Positions 44,221 through 53,383 of a stretch of DNA of 64,000 bases are shown one piece after another. The notes below the pieces were generated by a model that was not told the origin of the DNA, did not search any database, and was given only the letters and a program-made list of their open reading frames with translations. Source of the DNA: an uncultured Chitinophaga sp. (lineage in GTDB: Bacteria; Bacteroidota; Bacteroidia; Chitinophagales; Chitinophagaceae). Numbering within the stretch: position 1 is the first letter of the stretch; each line of letters opens with the position of its first letter. The stretch spans positions 1-64,000 of the forward strand of contig NZ_CALEJS010000040.1 of the NCBI RefSeq assembly GCF_937898475.1, given 5' to 3'. The translations under genes and the position numbers were made by a program.

Positions 44221-45141
44221 ATGCTTATCGACCAGGCAACTTACAACCGGAAGAAACTCAGGAACCAGGTACTTATTTTTATCATCAAGCTGCTGGTTTA
44301 TCTCGGACTTACCTATTTCAGCTTCAGTCAACACGATCTGTTTAGCAGGTACCATTGGCTGGAGCGGACCACCGGGGCCGTTTCCATGTTCCTGGCCGCC
44401 AACCTGCTGATATCTGTGGGCTGGATCTTAACTATCTTCTGGTACCTGCAAAAGCACCGCCTGCAGAAACTTACACGCGACAATTTTGTACTGGGCTTAA
44501 ACCGCATTACCTCGGTACTGAATACTATATTTTTCCTGATAGCTTTGCTGATCTTCTTCGGGCAAAAAATATCTGAACTGTTCTTCAGCCTTAGTATTGC
44601 GGCGGCGGCACTTGCGCTGCTGTCAAAGGATTATATCACCAACATGATCAATGGCCTGATCATTATGTTCTCCGATCAGCTGTCGCTTGGAGACCAGATC
44701 AAAATAAATGAATACCGGGGGAAAGTGCTGGACATTACACTGGTCAATGTTGTGCTCCAGAATGAGGATGACGATATCGTGCTGATCCCCAATTCAGTAA
44801 TCTTTTCATCTATGGTGATCAACCAGAGCAAACAGAACATTAAAAAGCTGACCATAGAATTTGAGCTGGACCTTAAACACCAGGCCTATCCTGAAATGAT
44901 AGAGAAGGCGCTTAAAACGGTGCTGATTCCCTTTTCCAGTAACATAACAGACAGCAGCTTTTCACTGAAGATCCTGGAAATAAAGAAAGATGCCGTGCAC
45001 TACAAGGTGCAGTTCCTGATGCCCAGACCGGATAAGGAAACGGAGCGGAAAATAAGACGCCTGCTGCACAACTGTATACTGTCTTTTTCGGGCAGGGAAG
45101 TAAATTCCAATGAAGATGCGGTACAAAATACGGGGCTGTAA
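44221..45141 (+). CDS. Mechanosensitive ion channel of the MscS family
   Basis: A 306-residue protein with N-terminal membrane segments and an MscS pore-lining helix (FFSLSIAAAALALLSKDYITNMINGLIIMF). A cytoplasmic beta domain follows (DQLSLGDQIKINEYRGKVLDITLVNVVLQNEDDDIVLIPNSVI). It releases solutes during hypo-osmotic shock. ATG 44221 is used because the 27 codons upstream belong to the frame of the previous gene's 3' end. Confidence 0.88.
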   Translation: MLIDQATYNRKKLRNQVLIFIIKLLVYLGLTYFSFSQHDLFSRYHWLERTTGAVSMFLAANLLISVGWILTIFWYLQKHRLQKLTRDNFVLGLNRITSVLNTIFFLIALLIFFGQKISELFFSLSIAAAALALLSKDYITNMINGLIIMFSDQLSLGDQIKINEYRGKVLDITLVNVVLQNEDDDIVLIPNSVIFSSMVINQSKQNIKKLTIEFELDLKHQAYPEMIEKALKTVLIPFSSNITDSSFSLKILEIKKDAVHYKVQFLMPRPDKETERKIRRLLHNCILSFSGREVNSNEDAVQNTGL

Positions 45142-45152
45142 TGGGTTTCCCC

Positions 45153-45914
45153 CTACCTGTTCTCCAGCCAGCTTAAAAAAGCGGTTGTCTTCTCTTTACC
45201 CACCAGCAACTTTTCCGGGCTGGGGATAACCAGCTTTACCAGCAGTTTCCTGGCAAAATAATGTTCCACTTCTTTTACTGCGGTGAAATTGATCAGGTAC
45301 TGGCGGTTCAGCCTGAAGAATTGTTTGGGAGATACCAGCGCCTGCACCTGGTCCAGCGACTGGCTAATGAAATAGGATTGTTCGTCAAACGTTTTGATAG
45401 TGGCAGAATCATAGCTGATATAGAAGAACGCTATCTGGTCTGTTTGTATGGTCGTGTACTTGTTGTCTTTAAACACCAAAAAACTCTTCTTCCCTTCATC
45501 CAGCCCGATCTTTTTTAACAGGCTATCCAGGTCTGGCTGTGTATTCTGCTGGAAGAAATTCCTGAAGTTCTCCACCTTTTCAAAAGCGGTTTCCAGGTCT
45601 TCCCTGGAAAAGGGTTTGAGCAGATAATCTATACCATTGGCTTTGATGGCATCCATGGCATATTCGCCATAAGCGGTGCAGAACACTACGGGGCACTGGA
45701 TCTTTACAGATTTGAAGATCTCGAAACTTAACCCGTCTGAAAGCTGTATATCCATAAAGATAAGATCAGGCGTTTCATTATGCGGGAGGTAATTCACGGC
45801 GCTTTCAATACTCTGCAGCTGAGCAGTTATCACTGCATTGGGCCGTACTTTCCCGATCAGGGCTGCCAGGGATTTTGCGGCTTTCAGCTCGTCCTCAATG
45901 ATGATGATCTTCAT
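45153..45914 (-). CDS. LytTR-family response regulator
   Basis: The 253-residue regulator has a receiver with Asp55 (FMDIQLSD) and KPFS lysine, and a C-terminal LytTR domain (IAFFYISYDSATIKTF, FFRLNRQYLINFTAVKE). It overlaps the end of its kinase gene by 20 bp and is convergent with MscS, only 11 bp apart. Confidence 0.9.
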   Translation of the reverse strand: MKIIIIEDELKAAKSLAALIGKVRPNAVITAQLQSIESAVNYLPHNETPDLIFMDIQLSDGLSFEIFKSVKIQCPVVFCTAYGEYAMDAIKANGIDYLLKPFSREDLETAFEKVENFRNFFQQNTQPDLDSLLKKIGLDEGKKSFLVFKDNKYTTIQTDQIAFFYISYDSATIKTFDEQSYFISQSLDQVQALVSPKQFFRLNRQYLINFTAVKEVEHYFARKLLVKLVIPSPEKLLVGKEKTTAFLSWLENR

Positions 45915-46914
45915 GAATAACAGGAAGTTTTACGGTGAACAATGTTTCGCCCGCCAGTATCTCAATCTTCTTATCCAACAGGTGAATGTAACGCTGGTTG
46001 ATATTTTCCAGGCCCAGTCCTGTGGACGCCTCCGGTGTCTTTTTCGGCTGCAGCGTATTCTCTACCACTATAGCTCCACCATCCGAATACAGGTGGATGT
46101 GCAACGGCCTGTCAAGCGATACAACGTTATGCTTGATGGCGTTTTCTACCAGCAGCTGTAGTGTAAAGGGAGGGATCAGTGAGTTATAGAGGGCTTCGCT
46201 GATATTGACCGACAGATCGATGCCTTCTTCAAACCGCGCTTTCAGCAGGAACATGTAAGCATGCAGGATCTTCAGTTCTTCCGACAGTTTGATGAGATCC
46301 TGTTTACGGCTTTCCAGTGTAAAGCGGTAAAAATCTGACAGCTTCAGGATAAAGGGAACCGTCTGCGCATCTCCGCTTTCTACCATGTATTTAAGCGTAT
46401 TCAGGCTGTTGAAAAGGAAGTGCGGGTTCACCTGTTGTTTCAGCAGTTCGTACTGTGCGCTGAGGTTATCGCTTCTGGTACGCTCCAACTCTATACCTAC
46501 CTGCTGGTTCTGGAAGCCCTGGTATAAAAGATGAATGAATAAATAGAATGCAAGATTGATCAGGATACCTCTCATTTCTACCATCAGCACAACAGGCCCG
46601 AAATCAAGATGCGAAAGCAGGTACTGCTGAATGAGCGCCAGGATGAACATCACTATTAACCCCACTACCAGGCTTTTGACCATACGCGCTATGGAAAATC
46701 CTGCTGCAACATTGCGCGAAGCATAGGCAGGGAACGTGATGATATTGTAATACCATACGAAAAGCGAAAACAGGAAAGTAACGGCAGAATTTACAATCGC
46801 CTCATACAGATTAAAGTGATGTTCAGCAACCTTAGGTATGGAGGCCAGGATGCCCAGAAAGAGTGAACTGAGCCAGATCAATTTGCCTGAAACCCTGAAT
46901 GTTTTCTTCTTCAT
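45895..46914 (-). CDS. LytS-type histidine kinase
   Basis: A 339-residue kinase with four membrane segments in its first 150 residues. The His_kinase motif is LKQQVNPHFLFNSLNTLKYM, and the ATP domain has LVENAIKHNV and TGLGLENINQRYIHL. It pairs with the overlapping LytTR gene. A -7 box TACATTTG lies on the minus strand at 46928-46935. Confidence 0.88.
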   Translation of the reverse strand: MKKKTFRVSGKLIWLSSLFLGILASIPKVAEHHFNLYEAIVNSAVTFLFSLFVWYYNIITFPAYASRNVAAGFSIARMVKSLVVGLIVMFILALIQQYLLSHLDFGPVVLMVEMRGILINLAFYLFIHLLYQGFQNQQVGIELERTRSDNLSAQYELLKQQVNPHFLFNSLNTLKYMVESGDAQTVPFILKLSDFYRFTLESRKQDLIKLSEELKILHAYMFLLKARFEEGIDLSVNISEALYNSLIPPFTLQLLVENAIKHNVVSLDRPLHIHLYSDGGAIVVENTLQPKKTPEASTGLGLENINQRYIHLLDKKIEILAGETLFTVKLPVIHEDHHH

Positions 46915-46927
46915 ATAGTTGTTAACT

Positions 46928-46935
46928 CAAATGTA
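46928..46935 (-). promoter_or_regulatory. -7 box of the second LytS gene
   Basis: TACATTTG on the minus strand, 13 bases before the start codon. The expected -33 position has TTTTAG rather than TTTG, so the match is partial. Confidence 0.4.
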
Positions 46936-46977
46936 GGAACACTGGCCTATTATACCTAAAATTCTTGCGGTGCCTGT

Positions 46978-47412
46978 TTATACCAGGTTAATGGTAACAT
47001 CAATATTGCCCCTGGTAGCTTTTGAATACGGACATGTCTGATGTGCCGTATCTACCAGGTTGCGGGCCACCTGGGGATCCAGGCCCGGAAGGCTGACGTT
47101 GAGACGGGCGCGGAGAAAGTAACCGGTATCACCGGCGTTGAGATCTATCTCTGTATCAACCGCCAGATCAGCAGGCAGCTTTACTTTGCTTTGGGCCGCA
47201 GCAATACCTATTGCACCAATAAAACAGGCTGACCAGCCGGCAGCAAAAAGCTGTTCGGGATTGGTGCCGTTGCCATGTGCCCCGGGAGTGGTAAGCTTAA
47301 TATCCAGGCGGCCGTCTGAGCTGCTGGACTGGCCATCCCTGCCACCGGTGGTGTGTGTTTTAGCTGTGTAGATAACCTTACTTGTGTTGGTTGCATTGAT
47401 TACTTGTGACAT
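46978..47412 (-). CDS. ohr: Organic hydroperoxide resistance protein (Ohr/OsmC family)
   Basis: Ohr reduces organic peroxides with a reactive cysteine pair. The 144-residue protein has the N-terminal YTAKTHTTGGRDG, the first cysteine Cys63 in WSACFIGA and the second Cys127 in HQTCPYSKATRGN, the Ohr rather than OsmC pattern. No OhrR regulator is adjacent. A promoter lies just upstream. Confidence 0.92.
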   Translation of the reverse strand: MSQVINATNTSKVIYTAKTHTTGGRDGQSSSSDGRLDIKLTTPGAHGNGTNPEQLFAAGWSACFIGAIGIAAAQSKVKLPADLAVDTEIDLNAGDTGYFLRARLNVSLPGLDPQVARNLVDTAHQTCPYSKATRGNIDVTINLV

Positions 47413-47446
47413 ATACTATGTTTTTTTTGTTTTACAAATTGTGTGT

Positions 47447-47479
47447 CAAAATTACACCTGCTATCAGCCTCAGGGCAAG
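47447..47479 (-). promoter_or_regulatory. ohr promoter
   Basis: On the minus strand -7 TAATTTTG (complement of 47447-47454) is preceded after 21 bp by CTTG (complement of 47476-47479), one mismatch from the -33 consensus. Confidence 0.4.
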
Positions 47480-47531
47480 CGCCCAACAGGCAGCCCGGCA
47501 AAGTAACAGCTGAACCAGGCAATTCGGGGGC

Positions 47532-48314
47532 TCAATCAGCAGACTGGAAACCTGTTCTGGCGGCAGCAGTAATATGGCCGCTGGCATTATCCTGTACAAA
47601 GCCGATGAGTTCCCAACCATTGTCACTAAAATCATCCGGCAATTGAATGTGGCTGTTCTTTTTAGCGGCGCTGAGCGGGAAATGCACCATACGCCGTACT
47701 ACCTGCACATGAGTTAATTTCCTGCCTGCATTTTCACCTGCCTTTACATTGCTTTGTGTAGCCCGTTGTACCAGGGCCAAAACCAGCTCTGCATCAGCAG
47801 CATTACCGCTTTGCTGGTAGGTTACCGCCAGCTTGTTACCTTCCTGCTGTGCATGTAATGTTAAGGTACCGCTGGCCTGCTCTTCCAACCCGGCAGTAAT
47901 AGCCTGCAGGATGGCGCCCGTATTGGAACCTACATGTTCAGATGCACCATTCACTACCACCTGCGGTGTGTATATGGTTCGAAGGTTCATCCATTGCGCA
48001 TACTGCGCCTGTCTGTTTGAATACGCCGCATCGCTGAAGCGGTCTTTCCAACCCTGGTGATCCCAGTAATCTACATGAAAGGCCAGGAGGAAAAGCTGTT
48101 TGTTCGCATTATCCCGTTGAAGCGTTTCAAAGAACCTGTCTGCAGGCGGACAGCTGGAGCAACCTTCTGAAGTGAACAGCTCTACTACTGCAAAGCCGTT
48201 GTCGTTCCCTGCTGTTTTCAGATTTTTCATGGCTCTTTCGTTACGCTTATTTACAAATGCAGCCGATACAAGCAGCACAGCTGCCAAACCGGCTATAATC
48301 GTCAATGTTCTCAT
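47532..48314 (-). CDS. DUF1223 thioredoxin-like protein, membrane-anchored or exported
   Basis: The 260-residue protein has an N-terminal hydrophobic segment (TIIAGLAAVLLVSAAF) and the DUF1223 signature VELFTSEGCSSCPPADRF with a CSSC pair, then a thioredoxin-like fold (FHVDYWDHQGWKDRFSD). It may act in periplasmic redox chemistry. It lies next to ohr on the same strand with about 120 bp between; a shared oxidative-stress role is inference. Confidence 0.85.
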   Translation of the reverse strand: MRTLTIIAGLAAVLLVSAAFVNKRNERAMKNLKTAGNDNGFAVVELFTSEGCSSCPPADRFFETLQRDNANKQLFLLAFHVDYWDHQGWKDRFSDAAYSNRQAQYAQWMNLRTIYTPQVVVNGASEHVGSNTGAILQAITAGLEEQASGTLTLHAQQEGNKLAVTYQQSGNAADAELVLALVQRATQSNVKAGENAGRKLTHVQVVRRMVHFPLSAAKKNSHIQLPDDFSDNGWELIGFVQDNASGHITAAARTGFQSAD

Positions 48315-48465
48315 ACCCTGGTGTTTTTGATTTATGATACAAATATATGCAGGGTCTGCGCGGGGAATTAAGTACTATGGGGTTAACCCGGCAAATAGCC
48401 ACCTGAACCCGGCATTTCCTGAATCGGGAAGTACGAGCGCTGCCTGCATTGGGTCAGCCCTTATG

Positions 48466-50868
48466 TTATATTTTTACCTGCAGGGTAACATAATAGCCCC
48501 TTCTGTCAGATGGAATGATACCGGGCCCGGGATAGCCGTCGGCCCTTCTTGTAAAGTACTTACTGTTAGCAAGGTTGTTGATGCTGCCAAAAATGCCAAA
48601 GCATTTCCACTGGTAGCTGAGGCTCAGGTCCATTACCTGGTAAGCAGGCACCACCCCATCTACGGCAGTGGGCGTAGACACTGCATTGGTAGCATCTGAA
48701 TACTGTCTGCCTACATAAGAATACTGGTACGTAATGTTATACTGTTTATTACCGAATGATACACCGGTTCTTATCAATACCGGTGGCACATATTCTACCA
48801 GCTTATCTTTTATGGCCGTTTCCTCTGTATTGATATAGCGGGCGTCTATCAACGCAACATTGGTATAAACTGATAGGCGATGCTGCGACCTGCCTTCAGA
48901 CAAAAGCTTTAACAGGTCTGCTTCTACCATGCTTTCAAAACCGATATTGCGGCTGTCCGCCACATTGGTACGCAGGCGATACACCAGGTTGTCCTGGTCT
49001 TTGGTGTAGATAGAACCAATGCGGTCGTTATACCGGAGCAGGAAAACACTCGCATCAAAGTATAACCAGTCATGCAGCTTTCCCCTTACGCCGCCATCAG
49101 CTGTAAAGCCCGTTTCATCTTTCAGCAGAGAGTCTACTTTCGCATTATCATTCAACACACGCAGATCGTTGAAGTTGATGGAACGGTAGTTCTGCGAGAT
49201 GTTGGCATAGAGCTCTATCCCGCTCTTAAACTGGTAAGATGTTCCAATGCCAAACAGCACGAATGAGCGGTTGTTCTCTTTTTGCTCGGGCACTTTTACA
49301 TTCGGCACAAAGCGCATGACCTGGTAGTAATAGCCATCTGATTTCGTGGAGATATATTCGAAGCGTACACCGGGTGTAATGCTCCATCTGTCTGTAAGCT
49401 GGAAGATGTTCTCCGTAAACGCAGCGATGTTGGTGCCGGGGAATTTATAGGAAGACGCATCCGGCTCTTTTGGATTGAACACAAAATCTGCACCGGCACC
49501 ATCATCCGCGCTACCCTGGTCGCGGTAGGTAAGTCCTTTATATACCCGTACGCCGGAAAGCAGGGAGCTGGTCTGGCCTTTGAACAGTGTGTACTGATGC
49601 AGCAGCCTTAATTCTGAGCCATAGTTCCGGTACTTATCTGCCAGGAGATCACGCGCACCGCCGGGATCTGGACGGTTGATATAGTTCAGGATGCCCAGTG
49701 CCTCCCTTTCTGCACGTAGGGCATAGCTGCGCCAGTTGAGCTTTGTGCCGGGGCTCAGCTGGTAGTCGAGCGTGATGTTATAGAGGTTCCAGTTCACTTT
49801 AAACCAGTTCCTGCTTCTGACAGACATTGCCGGATCCTTTTCAAAGTCCTCATCTGTTAACCCTCCGGGTTGCTGCGCCAGGTAGTGCATAAAAGTATAC
49901 TCACCGGTTATTTTCAGCTTATCAGTAATGGGGTAGTCCAGGTGGATGTAAGCGGTTTGCTGTTTAAAATGGCTGTTGGGGCGCCAGCTGTCTGCCTGTT
50001 TATACTGGAAGTAGGTGTAATAATTGAGCTTACCAACGGTACCGCCTGCACTGTTAAATGAATTAAAGAAACCAAACGAGCCACCGGTTTGCCGGCTTAC
50101 CAGCTCAAAGGGTTTATTGGCAGGCCCTTTCTTTAACTGGAAGTTTACCAGTCCGCCAAACTGGGTGCCGTATTGCAGGCTGGCGGCGCCGCGCACTACT
50201 TCTATACGTTCAATAGCCTCCGTGGGAGGTGTATAATAGCTTTCGGGATAGCCCAGCGCATCTGCACTGATATCATACCCGTTCTGGCGGGTGTTGAAGT
50301 TAGATACCCGGCTGGGGTTTAATCCGCGGCCACCAATGCCTAATTGCAGACCGCCGCCGTCGTATTCCCAGATGTTCAGTCCGACGATACGGCCATACAC
50401 CTGGCGTGGGTTATTGGTAGCCAGGTTGGCGTTAATATTGGCAATGTTAACTACTTCGGTTTTTTTACCGGCGTATATAGCGGTGCCTTCCACCTGCCTC
50501 AGCTTACCGGCGCCCTGTTCGCTGGCAGCATATACAACGATATCATCCAGCTGGGTGTTCTTTGCAGGTGTGAGGCTGATCGTCAGCTGCAGGCTTTCAG
50601 ACTGCAATATTACGCGTTTCCTGTATTCCTCTGCCCCTACCCTTTGTATGGTCAGTTCATAATTACCGGGCACAAGGCCGGAGAAGCTGAAGTTACCGTT
50701 TTCATCACTGGTTGTTTTTAGTGCGCCTGGCGTAAGTTTAAGGGCGGCGCCTTCTACGGCGGCGCCATTCAGCTGAATACGGCCGCCAAGGGACAATTGC
50801 TGTGCATCAGCAACAACAGCAAACAACAGCATGCCTGTCAGGCATACCCACATGCTCATTTTACTCAT
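48466..50868 (-). CDS. TonB-dependent outer-membrane receptor
   Basis: The 800-residue receptor has a signal peptide, a carboxypeptidase-regulatory-like domain (about 25-105), a plug (NIANINANLATNNPRQVYGRIVGLNIWEYDG, IERIEVVRGAASLQYGTQFGG) and a 22-strand-type barrel, as in FecA-like iron receptors. ATG at 50868 overlaps the HTTM stop by 8 bp (ATGAGTAA), so they are translationally coupled. Ligand is unknown; with imelysin present, iron or a metal complex is most likely. Confidence 0.9.
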   Translation of the reverse strand: MSKMSMWVCLTGMLLFAVVADAQQLSLGGRIQLNGAAVEGAALKLTPGALKTTSDENGNFSFSGLVPGNYELTIQRVGAEEYRKRVILQSESLQLTISLTPAKNTQLDDIVVYAASEQGAGKLRQVEGTAIYAGKKTEVVNIANINANLATNNPRQVYGRIVGLNIWEYDGGGLQLGIGGRGLNPSRVSNFNTRQNGYDISADALGYPESYYTPPTEAIERIEVVRGAASLQYGTQFGGLVNFQLKKGPANKPFELVSRQTGGSFGFFNSFNSAGGTVGKLNYYTYFQYKQADSWRPNSHFKQQTAYIHLDYPITDKLKITGEYTFMHYLAQQPGGLTDEDFEKDPAMSVRSRNWFKVNWNLYNITLDYQLSPGTKLNWRSYALRAEREALGILNYINRPDPGGARDLLADKYRNYGSELRLLHQYTLFKGQTSSLLSGVRVYKGLTYRDQGSADDGAGADFVFNPKEPDASSYKFPGTNIAAFTENIFQLTDRWSITPGVRFEYISTKSDGYYYQVMRFVPNVKVPEQKENNRSFVLFGIGTSYQFKSGIELYANISQNYRSINFNDLRVLNDNAKVDSLLKDETGFTADGGVRGKLHDWLYFDASVFLLRYNDRIGSIYTKDQDNLVYRLRTNVADSRNIGFESMVEADLLKLLSEGRSQHRLSVYTNVALIDARYINTEETAIKDKLVEYVPPVLIRTGVSFGNKQYNITYQYSYVGRQYSDATNAVSTPTAVDGVVPAYQVMDLSLSYQWKCFGIFGSINNLANSKYFTRRADGYPGPGIIPSDRRGYYVTLQVKI

Positions 50869-52195
50869 GTTTCTCTTTATAAGGTAAAATCCATTGATAG
50901 TGGCGCCAGCTGAAATGCTGGGCCGCAAGGTTCACAGTTGAATCAATATACAAGCGGGACCTTTTGCCATTTAAGGCTACATAGCTTTCTACATATACTT
51001 CCGGTTCACGTACACCGCGTGCCGCATAGACGGCCGCCAGGTGATGTGCATACTGCAATATCATATCCGGCTGTGTGCTCATCATTTTATCCTGCAGTGG
51101 TGTAAGGAACTCCCTGTTATTGACTTCATATGTTTTACCGGTGGCCGGTTCTTTAACATAGAAAAATATATTGCCTGATTTTTCCATCAGCATTACCCGC
51201 CAGGAAAAGCGAAAGCCTTCTTCTGTCCAGAACAGGCGGCCGGGATACAGCAGATACCTGAAAGGCAGCAGCAACTGTATGATAAAATGGAGGCAGAGCA
51301 TTGCCATCAGCAACTTAGCCACCACAGGCGGATAGGTATAGGTTGTGCCCTGTTTGTTTTTGAAGAACGGCAGGTAGCGTAGTAAACGCAGGTGAAAATC
51401 GCTGCTGAAAAAGATAAGGCTGCTTACGATCATTACATAGGGGAACATGCCGATGCCCGGAAAGAATAAAGCAGTTGCCAGGTGAAAAGCCACCACAAAG
51501 CAATAGGCCACGGTTCTTGTTCTCCGGTTCAGCAGGAAAAAGGCAATGAAAAGATCATAGCAGGCGCCAAACCAGCTGAAAAAATAGGCTACCCATTCTT
51601 TGTACATCAGCGGGCCAATCAGCGGCAGATGGCTTTTTGCGGGTAACCAGATCTTCATAGGCTGCGCTTCCAGCAACCAGTCATAATTCAGCTTTGCGAG
51701 CCCCGCAAAGAAATACACCAGCAAGAGTTGCAGGCGGAAGATGCCTATTGTCCAGGCAGGGACCCGTGTTCTTTCAGCAGCCAGGCCCCACCTGGTATCC
51801 AGCGAGTAATAAGCATTGGCAGGAACCCAGATTAAGAGGAAGCTGATAATGCTGATGAAATAATAGTGATTGAGATAGTTGGTGATATCGATCAGCTCCA
51901 CATAAGTGAATGCCAGGAAAAAAATAACGGCTGCCGCCCGGTAGCAACAACCCAGCATGATCAGCAGGGCCGCCAATGCCATTACGATAAAAAGGATGTG
52001 CATACCTGCTGCACCCAGCGGCCGCACCCAGTTCAGTCCCTGCAGCGGAAAATAAAAGCGCGGTGTTACATATAATGAGGTGATCCATCCGTTTACCCAG
52101 AAACGGATAATGCTCAACAACATCATTGCGCCGAAGGCGACCCGGAAGGTAACCAGCGGCGCAATGTGAACCGGACGTTGTATATTAATCCCCAT
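50861..52195 (-). CDS. HTTM-domain (vitamin-K-dependent carboxylase-like) membrane protein
   Basis: A 444-residue multi-pass membrane protein of the HTTM / vitamin-K gamma-carboxylase superfamily. By eye, YLNHYYF (Asn109-His110) lines up with the human carboxylase Asn159-His160, and YFFAGLAKLNYDW (Lys168) with its catalytic base Lys218, so it may be catalytically active. The C-terminus (VNNREFLTPLQDKMM...) is a soluble domain. ATG 52195 is used. It overlaps imelysin by 11 bp upstream and the TonB receptor by 8 bp downstream. Confidence 0.85.
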   Translation of the reverse strand: MGINIQRPVHIAPLVTFRVAFGAMMLLSIIRFWVNGWITSLYVTPRFYFPLQGLNWVRPLGAAGMHILFIVMALAALLIMLGCCYRAAAVIFFLAFTYVELIDITNYLNHYYFISIISFLLIWVPANAYYSLDTRWGLAAERTRVPAWTIGIFRLQLLLVYFFAGLAKLNYDWLLEAQPMKIWLPAKSHLPLIGPLMYKEWVAYFFSWFGACYDLFIAFFLLNRRTRTVAYCFVVAFHLATALFFPGIGMFPYVMIVSSLIFFSSDFHLRLLRYLPFFKNKQGTTYTYPPVVAKLLMAMLCLHFIIQLLLPFRYLLYPGRLFWTEEGFRFSWRVMLMEKSGNIFFYVKEPATGKTYEVNNREFLTPLQDKMMSTQPDMILQYAHHLAAVYAARGVREPEVYVESYVALNGKRSRLYIDSTVNLAAQHFSWRHYQWILPYKEKHE

Positions 52196-53282
52196 CACTA
52201 TCCTGGTAGGTGATCCGTACGCCGGTGGCAGAAGCTACGTCTGTTTTAATCAGGGTAAGCAGGAGCTGTACTTCTTTGTATGCGGCATCAACAAGATCTT
52301 TATTAGCCGTAAAAGCGGCAGACAAGGGATCTGGTATTGCATTCAGTTTTGCCAGCGTTACATCAAACTGTTTCAGCACATCTGCATTGAGCTGCTCTTT
52401 TTTCAGGGATACCAGGTAATCGTCTATCCCTTTACCATCACCTCCGGTATAACTTTTACGCAAGCTGCTCAGATTCTCTATTGCCAACGCTTTGGAGATG
52501 CCGGAGTAATAAGCCTCACATTTATCGGCAAACACAGTACCGCCGGATTGTTTGCCAAAGGGCCAGCCAATACGTGGGCCTTTCAGCTGGTCCATTTCAT
52601 AAGCAAACTGGTTTACCAGGTAACCTATGGGACTACCTACATCTGTGCGGGTGTTACTTACAAACTGCGCACGGTAGGTATTCTTCCAGTCTGCCAGGGT
52701 TTTATCCACCAGGCTTTTGATACGGGCCACAATATCCTGCGTATATTTTTTACGTGCGGCCGCATTACCGCCGGTGAATTGCTGCAGGGCGCCGGTTTCA
52801 GCGAGGAGGTAGTCCAGCGCAGATAATCCCTGCTGGTCTACCGTTCCGGCGCTGGTAAAATCGTAGGAACCGGATTGTATGTTGGCATTTATCTTGGTGG
52901 TATCGGCTGGGAAAGTATTGAGGAAGTTAACCAGGAGGTATGTTTCTGCAGGGCCGTACTGGTTCACAGCTATCCTTTCAAACTGGAGGTACGCTTCTTT
53001 AAGCGCGGCTTTGGCAGACTGCAGGCCTGCATCTGTTGGCGTAGCCAGGAATGTACCAATGTCTGCGTCCAGGTCCTGCACTTTTGATTGCATGGCAGTA
53101 TACCCGGGTATGACCAGGTTATCTGCGTAATTGGTCAGCATAGCGGCTTTGTCAAAGCCATTATCCGGCTGGGGATCGGATGATCCGCCGCCTTTACTGC
53201 AAGCGTAGCATATGGTGGCGATCAATCCTGCCAGCAATGCTACTAATAATATCTGCTTCCTCATCATGGTAGATTTATTCAT
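52185..53282 (-). CDS. Imelysin-family lipoprotein (M75-like)
   Basis: The 365-residue protein has a lipoprotein signal (IATICYAC) and an imelysin fold (NYADNLVIPGYTAMQSKVQDLD, DQQGLSALDYLLAETGA, GWPFGKQSGG). Imelysins are iron-regulated envelope proteins thought to bind iron or heme; the usual GxHxxE metal motif is replaced by QGLSALDYLL here. It follows the DUF4856 gene after two hairpins and overlaps HTTM. Confidence 0.88.
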   Translation of the reverse strand: MNKSTMMRKQILLVALLAGLIATICYACSKGGGSSDPQPDNGFDKAAMLTNYADNLVIPGYTAMQSKVQDLDADIGTFLATPTDAGLQSAKAALKEAYLQFERIAVNQYGPAETYLLVNFLNTFPADTTKINANIQSGSYDFTSAGTVDQQGLSALDYLLAETGALQQFTGGNAAARKKYTQDIVARIKSLVDKTLADWKNTYRAQFVSNTRTDVGSPIGYLVNQFAYEMDQLKGPRIGWPFGKQSGGTVFADKCEAYYSGISKALAIENLSSLRKSYTGGDGKGIDDYLVSLKKEQLNADVLKQFDVTLAKLNAIPDPLSAAFTANKDLVDAAYKEVQLLLTLIKTDVASATGVRITYQDSDGD

Positions 53283-53296
53283 GTTTTAATACGTTC

Positions 53297-53371
53297 AACA
53301 GCACGCTCCCGGTTGCTTTACCAGGAGCATGCTGTTCAACCCTTCAAGGGGTTTGAAACCCTTGGAGGGTT
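53297..53371 (-). promoter_or_regulatory. Two tandem hairpins between DUF4856 and imelysin genes
   Basis: Hairpin one: 53297-53309 with 53324-53336 (13 bp, one G-U). Hairpin two: 53338-53350 with 53359-53371 (13 bp, one G-U), AACCCTTCAAGGG with CCCTTGGAGGGTT. Neither has a U-run, so they look like mRNA stabilising, processing or attenuating structures rather than plain terminators. Confidence 0.6.
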
Positions 53372-53383
53372 TGCAGTTGGTGT

